Shown piece by piece: positions 59,520 to 64,000 of a stretch of DNA of 64,000 bases; the first letter of the stretch is position 1, and every line of letters starts with the position of its first letter. Position numbers and translations under genes: made by a program. The notes below the pieces were generated by a model. The model saw only the letters and a list, made by a program, of their open reading frames with translations, was not told the DNA's origin and did no database searches. The DNA is from JANMCE01 sp031410595 (GTDB lineage Bacteria; Actinomycetota; Acidimicrobiia; Acidimicrobiales; Ilumatobacteraceae). The stretch is taken from positions 26,936 to 90,935 of the forward strand of contig JANNZM010000144.1 of the NCBI GenBank assembly GCA_031410595.1, written 5' to 3'.

Positions 59520-60791
59520 ATGGAAACGGCGGCCATGTTGAACGAGGCATTGGACAAAATGCTCGCTGCGGATCACGAGTTTCTGACCGCCCCAGACGCG
59601 GCGTTGTTGGCTGGCATGTTGGAACGTGCGAGCCGCAAACTTGATGCATTGAAGATCGCGATCGTGGACACGGTTGACCGTAACGGCCTGTATGCCCAAG
59701 ACGGACACGCGTCCGCGAAGACGTGGGTGGCGTTCACGTGTCGCACGTCTGGTCGTGAAGCACACCGTCGTGTGGCGTTCGCCAAAATGTTTCGCACGCT
59801 TGATGAGACCGCATGCCGGTATCGGGCTGGTGAGATCGGTACCGATCAGGTGTTCGAGTTATCGCGGGCGTTCCGGAACCCGCGTTGTGGACATCAGCTT
59901 GTCGAGAGCGAAGCCTTGCTTTTGGATCATGAGCGTGATCTCACCGCGAAGCAGTTCGAGATGGCCGTCAAGCACTGGCTCTCCGTCGCGGATGCCGAAG
60001 GGATCAAACAGCGGCACGACTCGCTCCACAAGCATCGTGATCTGCGGATCACCCCACAGTTCGATGGCGGGTTCAAGATCGATGGCATCTTCGGTCCAGA
60101 ACAAGGCGCGGCGATCAAAGAAATCCAGGACCGCTGCACCGATACCGAACGTTTGGCCGACTGGGCTGCCGCCAAAGCTGAGCATGGTGACAACGTCACC
60201 CCCGCTGACCTGGCTCGTACCGAGGCGCAACGTCGGGCGGACGCGTTCTACAAGATCTTCGTGAACGCCGCGTCCACTCCTGCCGGTGCGCAAAAGCCCG
60301 AGCCATTGGTCACGATCATCATGAGCGAGGACGCCTACCAGGCCGGTCTCGCCGACATCGCCGGTGAGCCAGTGGTGTTCGATCCGAAACGGTATCGACG
60401 GTGGCAGTGCGAAACCCTCGCTGGCACCACGCTCACCCCCGGTGCAGCGTTAGCAGCAGCGATGGCCGGACATATACGACGTGTGGTGATCGGTGCGCCG
60501 GAAGCATCGATATCGCAAAAGACTCGGGTGTTCACCGGGCCGTTACGGCGCTTGATCCAAACAGTGGATACGACGTGTGTGTGGGCCGGGTGTGAGATCC
60601 CTTCTGACCGATGCCAAGCCGATCACGTCACACCATGGCGCACCACCCAAGACACCTCCGCAGGTAACGGCGCGCCCTTGTGCGGACGGCACAATCGTTA
60701 CAAAGAACACGGCTACCACACGTATCGAGACACCGACGGCAACTGGCACGTCCAACGACCCACCGGCACCACCATCACCCCAACCGCATGA
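59520..60791 (+). CDS. 13E12-type DUF222/HNH endonuclease protein
   Basis: 423 residues. The helical DUF222 region (SARKTWVAFTCRTSGREAHR-type segment near 70) is followed by a C-terminal HNH motif: DHVTPWRTTQDTSAGNGAPL then CGRHNRYKEHG, with zinc-type Cys in CVWAGCEIP. This is a multicopy family in Actinobacteria (13E12 repeats), probably a mobile or host-defence nuclease; its true role is unknown. The 274-bp leader holds the leaderless promoter and no other gene. Confidence 0.85.
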   Translation: METAAMLNEALDKMLAADHEFLTAPDAALLAGMLERASRKLDALKIAIVDTVDRNGLYAQDGHASAKTWVAFTCRTSGREAHRRVAFAKMFRTLDETACRYRAGEIGTDQVFELSRAFRNPRCGHQLVESEALLLDHERDLTAKQFEMAVKHWLSVADAEGIKQRHDSLHKHRDLRITPQFDGGFKIDGIFGPEQGAAIKEIQDRCTDTERLADWAAAKAEHGDNVTPADLARTEAQRRADAFYKIFVNAASTPAGAQKPEPLVTIIMSEDAYQAGLADIAGEPVVFDPKRYRRWQCETLAGTTLTPGAALAAAMAGHIRRVVIGAPEASISQKTRVFTGPLRRLIQTVDTTCVWAGCEIPSDRCQADHVTPWRTTQDTSAGNGAPLCGRHNRYKEHGYHTYRDTDGNWHVQRPTGTTITPTA

Positions 60792-60813
60792 CGGTCAGCC
60801 CGAGTCCCTCCCG

Positions 60814-61719
60814 CTACTTCAGGATGGTGACCAGCACGGTCAGAGTGGCGATTGAGACCAGGGTTGAGGTGATGACCACACGCGAGACGAACGGTGGTTT
60901 GGCCTGATACTGCATGGCCAGTACGGAGGCCATCACGGCGGTGGGCATGCCAGCGGTGAGGATCAGCGTGCGTTGGGTGATGCCGTGCAGACCGAGCGCG
61001 GCGGTCGCTCCCCAAGCGGCGAGCGGCGCTCCTACAAGACGCAGCGAAACCGCCACCATCACATCACGCACACCATCGGTATGGGGAATCCGCTCCAACA
61101 CCTGCAAGCCAAGGACGACCAGCATCACCGGAATCGACGCGCCCGCGAGCGTCGAGGCAACCGCCTCGGCAGCAGCGGGCAGGTGCCAGCCGTTGTAGTT
61201 GATAGTGAGCGCAATTGCCGCCGCCCAAATGGCCGGAACCTTGAACGGTGCGACGAAGGCTTGCTTGACAGTACCAGTGGTGCCAAGCGATGCAATAGTG
61301 ACACCAGCGCTATATGTCAACAGTGAGTTGGCCACGAACATGATGACGGCGATCTTCAGTCCCTCGTCACCGAAGGCCAACTTGGCGATTGGTAACCCCA
61401 TGTTTCCCGAGTTGGCCACGGCCGAACACAACGCAACAGCAGCGAGCGTCGGTCGATCGTGTCCTAACAGCTTCGAGATCAGAAAACTTGCGATTGCAAC
61501 CAGAAAGAACACGCCAGTGATAACACCCGCCAGCCGCACGGCCACGTTCCGAGTGATGGAAATCGTGAGCAGCGAGTGGAAGATCAGCGCGGGTGAGAAC
61601 AGCCGGAACGTGAGGCCCGACAACGGTTGCACGGGTAGACCGACGCGACGGCCGATAAAGCCGCCGAGTCCGGCCATCACGAGGACGGGGAGAATGACCT
61701 CCAGGAAAACGCGGAGCAG
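60814..61719 (-). CDS. AEC family transporter (auxin efflux carrier type), probable CTG start
   Basis: 301 residues if started at CTG 61719. Translation then begins LLRVFLEVILPVLVMAGLGG, which matches the usual AEC N-terminus; GTG 61680 or ATG 61677 would lose half of the first membrane helix. The in-frame stop TAG at 61726 bars any earlier start. About ten membrane helices with a short central loop fit the bile-acid/auxin carrier fold. Substrate unknown. The start lies 6 bp after the lysC stop, so translation is probably coupled. Confidence 0.72.
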   Translation of the reverse strand: MLRVFLEVILPVLVMAGLGGFIGRRVGLPVQPLSGLTFRLFSPALIFHSLLTISITRNVAVRLAGVITGVFFLVAIASFLISKLLGHDRPTLAAVALCSAVANSGNMGLPIAKLAFGDEGLKIAVIMFVANSLLTYSAGVTIASLGTTGTVKQAFVAPFKVPAIWAAAIALTINYNGWHLPAAAEAVASTLAGASIPVMLVVLGLQVLERIPHTDGVRDVMVAVSLRLVGAPLAAWGATAALGLHGITQRTLILTAGMPTAVMASVLAMQYQAKPPFVSRVVITSTLVSIATLTVLVTILK

Positions 61720-61725
61720 CGTGGA

Positions 61726-62976
61726 CTACTTGCGGGTCGGCAGCGGGGCGGCGTAGTCCTGCCCGCTGTCCAAGCCAAACGCCGTGTGAAGGGCCCGCAC
61801 GGCGCCTTCCATCTTGCCCGCCGACACAACGCACGAGATGCGAATAGTTGATGTTGAAATCATCTCGATGTTCACATCGTTGTCGGCCAGCACCCGGAAC
61901 ATCTTGGCGGCAACACCGGGCGATGTCTTCATGCCGGCACCAACTACCGACACCTTGGCAATGTCGGTCTGATGCTCGACGCCCTCAGCGCCGATCTCTT
62001 TCGCGACCCGGGCCACGATGCCTTCGGCTACGGCCATGTCGGCTTTCGGCACGGTGAAGGAGATATCGGTCTTGCCCGAGTGGGAGGTGTTTTGCACGAT
62101 CATGTCGATCACGATGTTGGCGTCAGCCAACTCCTCGAACAGGGTCGCCGAAATGCCGGGCTTGTCGGGCACGCCCACAACCGTGACCTTCGACTCGGTC
62201 GCGTCGTGGATGACGGCGGAAATGATGGCTTCTTCCATGACATTCTCCTGGGCGATAACCCACGTGCCGGGCTCCCAGGTGAAACTGGAACGCACGTGCA
62301 GCGGGACATTGTGATTGCGGGCGAACTCGGCGGACCGCAGGTTGAGGACGCGGCCACCGGAGGCCGCCATTTCGAGCATCTCGTCGAACCCGACGCGGCT
62401 CAGCTTGCGGGCCTGGGGACAGATACGTGGGTCGGCCGAGTACACGCCCGTGACGTCGGTGTAGATCTCACACGCATCGGCACCGAGACCGGCGGCCACG
62501 GCGACGGCAGTGAGGTCAGAGCCGCCGCGGCCGAGAGTGGTGATCTCCTTATCGGTGGACACACCCTGGAAGCCGGCGATCACGCAGACGTAGCCGGCAG
62601 CCAAGGCCGATCGCACGCGGTCGCCCTTGACCTCGAGGATCTTGGCCTTGCCGTGGCTGGTGTCGGTGATGATGCCGACCTGGCTGCCGGTGAAGCTCAT
62701 GGCGTCCACCCCAATGTCGGCCAGCGCCATGCACAGCAGTGCCATCGACTTGCGTTCTCCGACCGTGAGCAGCATGTCCATTTCACGGCCGGGTTGCGTC
62801 TTCGAGACCTGATTGGCCAGCGCAATGAGGTTGTCGGTTTCCTTGCCCATGGCCGAAACGACTGCCACTACCTGGTTGCCCTGCTTGGCCGTGTAGGCGA
62901 CGTGTTCGGCAACAGCACGAATGCGGTCAGCGTCGGAGACCGACGTTCCGCCATATTTCTGCACGATCAGGGCCAC
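61726..62976 (-). CDS. lysC: Aspartate kinase
   Basis: 416 residues: IVQKYGGTSVSDADRIR at the N-terminus, GRGGSDLTAVAVAAGLGADA, and two C-terminal ACT domains (VTVVGVPDKPGISATLFEEL and VSVVGAGMKTSPGVAAKM) for feedback control by lysine/threonine. It phosphorylates aspartate, the first step to lysine, methionine and threonine. The GTG start has TAGCGT 9 nt upstream. No asd gene follows, unlike the common arrangement. Confidence 0.95.
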   Translation of the reverse strand: MALIVQKYGGTSVSDADRIRAVAEHVAYTAKQGNQVVAVVSAMGKETDNLIALANQVSKTQPGREMDMLLTVGERKSMALLCMALADIGVDAMSFTGSQVGIITDTSHGKAKILEVKGDRVRSALAAGYVCVIAGFQGVSTDKEITTLGRGGSDLTAVAVAAGLGADACEIYTDVTGVYSADPRICPQARKLSRVGFDEMLEMAASGGRVLNLRSAEFARNHNVPLHVRSSFTWEPGTWVIAQENVMEEAIISAVIHDATESKVTVVGVPDKPGISATLFEELADANIVIDMIVQNTSHSGKTDISFTVPKADMAVAEGIVARVAKEIGAEGVEHQTDIAKVSVVGAGMKTSPGVAAKMFRVLADNDVNIEMISTSTIRISCVVSAGKMEGAVRALHTAFGLDSGQDYAAPLPTRK

Positions 62977-63066
62977 GAGGGGACAACGCTATGGCAAACA
63001 CCGGTAACGAGGCCAACGAGATGCGAGATCACAGTTTTGCGTTGTCTCCAATAGACTCTCCGCCTC

Positions 63067-63933
63067 GTGGGTACTGAGAAGCGTGAACGCCAAAAACTGA
63101 ACAAACTGCAAAAGGTCGCCGAAGACAAGAAAGCCGAGGCCGCAGCCACTCGCAAACGTCAGATCATCAAGTGGGGATCGATCATCGGCGTCGCCGCAGT
63201 GGCCATCATTGGCATCGCTCTGGTTACCAAGAAGGACCCCGCCAAGGTCACGACGGCCGCAACCAGTACCACCATCGAAGGTTCGGCTAGCTCCGTCCCT
63301 GTTGAAACGACGGTTGCAGGAGCGCCTACCTCTGATGCAGTTGCCAAGCCATTCGAATACGGCACGAGCGAGTGTCCTGCTGCAACTGGAGCCACGCCTA
63401 CGAAGAAGTTCGCGGCGCCCTTCAAACTGTGCATCGATCCAGCGAAGACCTACGTCGCCACCTTCGACACCAGTGAAGGAAAGATCGTCGTCAAGCTCGA
63501 CACGGCCCGTACCCCTGGGACCACCAACAACTTTGTGAGTCTGGCGCGCTTCGGCTACTACGACGCCACACCACTCTTCCGTATCGGCCAGTCCATCGAC
63601 ATCATTCAGGGTGGCGGCAAAGACAATCAAGACAGCCCTGGCTTCACCATCCCCGATGAGGGTGGAAAGTTCACCTACGTGGAAGGTGACTTCACCATGG
63701 CCCGCACCGCCGCACCAAACAGCGCCGGTGCTCAGTTCTTCTTCTCAACCGGACCGAAGACGGCAAATCTCGATGGTGCCGGTACCTACGTCAACTTCGG
63801 CAAGGTTACCGAAGGCCTCGATATTCTGAAGAAAATCGTCACGCTCGCTCCCGATGGAAAGCCGGCCGGCAGTTACGACGGGCCGCCTTCAAAGGTCATC
63901 ACCATCACGAAGGTCACGATTAGCGAGAGCTAG
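63067..63933 (+). CDS. Membrane-anchored cyclophilin-type peptidyl-prolyl isomerase
   Basis: 288 residues. A charged cytoplasmic stretch (EKRERQKLNKLQKVAEDKK) is followed by one transmembrane helix (WGSIIGVAAVAIIGIALV, residues 38-55), a Ser/Thr linker (60-90), and a cyclophilin domain with TARTPGTTNNFVSLARFGYY, GGGKDNQDSPGF, and AGAQFFFSTGP. It assists folding of exported proteins. The GTG start has TAGACT 9 nt upstream. Confidence 0.9.
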   Translation: MGTEKRERQKLNKLQKVAEDKKAEAAATRKRQIIKWGSIIGVAAVAIIGIALVTKKDPAKVTTAATSTTIEGSASSVPVETTVAGAPTSDAVAKPFEYGTSECPAATGATPTKKFAAPFKLCIDPAKTYVATFDTSEGKIVVKLDTARTPGTTNNFVSLARFGYYDATPLFRIGQSIDIIQGGGKDNQDSPGFTIPDEGGKFTYVEGDFTMARTAAPNSAGAQFFFSTGPKTANLDGAGTYVNFGKVTEGLDILKKIVTLAPDGKPAGSYDGPPSKVITITKVTISES

Positions 63934-63958
63934 ATCGTTGGCTCGCTCAGTACGGAGG

Positions 63959-64000
63959 ATGAAAGCGTTGAATGTAAAACGGTTCGAGGATGCGAGCTGG
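63959..64000 (+). CDS. Start of a further gene, truncated by the window end
   Basis: ATG 63959 follows GGAGG directly, and TTG 63968 follows it by 9 nt, a better spacing. Either reading gives only about 11-14 residues (MKALNVKRFEDASW). It can be a coding start, but no family can be named. Confidence 0.35.
   Translation, partial: MKALNVKRFEDASW

Overview
The window is high-GC, densely packed bacterial DNA and reads as an actinobacterial chromosome segment, most likely from an uncultured or little-studied lineage near Acidimicrobiia. The evidence is the actinobacterial block rpsP-KH-rimM-trmD-rplS-DUF2469-yraN, the mutM-rnc-acpP-plsX-rpmF-DUF177-coiled coil-coaD-rsmD block, a 13E12-type HNH protein, ECF sigma factors with membrane partners, frequent GTG starts, and many starts preceded at 6 to 9 nt by a TANNNT box (leaderless-type). 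The class-level placement is inference.

Layout. 1-3402: a 5'-truncated inositol-dehydrogenase-like gene, an SDR, an FAD ferredoxin reductase and a small ferredoxin-like-fold protein. 3414-8310: a tightly coupled three-gene cassette, MoxR ATPase, a 900-residue repeat protein and an HExxH/VWA-like protein. 8426-11492: an L,D-transpeptidase with three N-terminal repeat modules and two flavodoxin-fold oxidoreductases. 11720-13286: a VapBC-like pair and a YceI protein. 13444-16376: a pseudouridine catabolism pair (psuG and a PfkB kinase) in one operon with an rRNA m5U methyltransferase-like gene. 16413-23546: rpe followed by an AddB/AddA-type helicase-nuclease pair. 24476-27073: a large LuxR/LAL regulator bracketed by two copies of a 16-bp palindrome. 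27305-30150: the trmD/rplS/rpsP block. 30395-32002: an ECF42-type sigma factor with its YCII partner. 32904-34530: an accessory patch with an inverted-repeat array, a frameshifted GNAT gene and a toxin-antitoxin pair with a clear promoter/operator. 35167-36677: an ECF sigma factor and membrane partner. 38168-48320: ffh, ftsY, a potABCD-like operon and smc. 48440-51155: a frameshifted sigma factor and membrane kelch-like gene pair bracketed by two direct copies of an 84/85-bp element with 13-bp inverted termini. 51158-56343: the mutM to rsmD block. 56367-64000: a zinc-ribbon protein, M20 peptidase, methyltransferase, DinB protein, HNH protein, AEC transporter, aspartate kinase, a membrane-anchored cyclophilin and the first codons of one more gene.

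The best candidates for something undescribed are: (i) the MoxR / repeat-protein / metallopeptidase-VWA cassette, which looks like an ATP-powered chaperone or conflict machine with an unusually large repeat protein; and (ii) a class of intergenic arrays in which an 8-mer occurs in copies 22 bp apart facing inverted copies also 22 bp apart. Two unrelated 8-mers share this geometry, and two of the elements flank a decaying sigma-factor cassette set into the usually conserved mutM-smc junction. All calls come from reading sequence and translations by eye; no database search was run.
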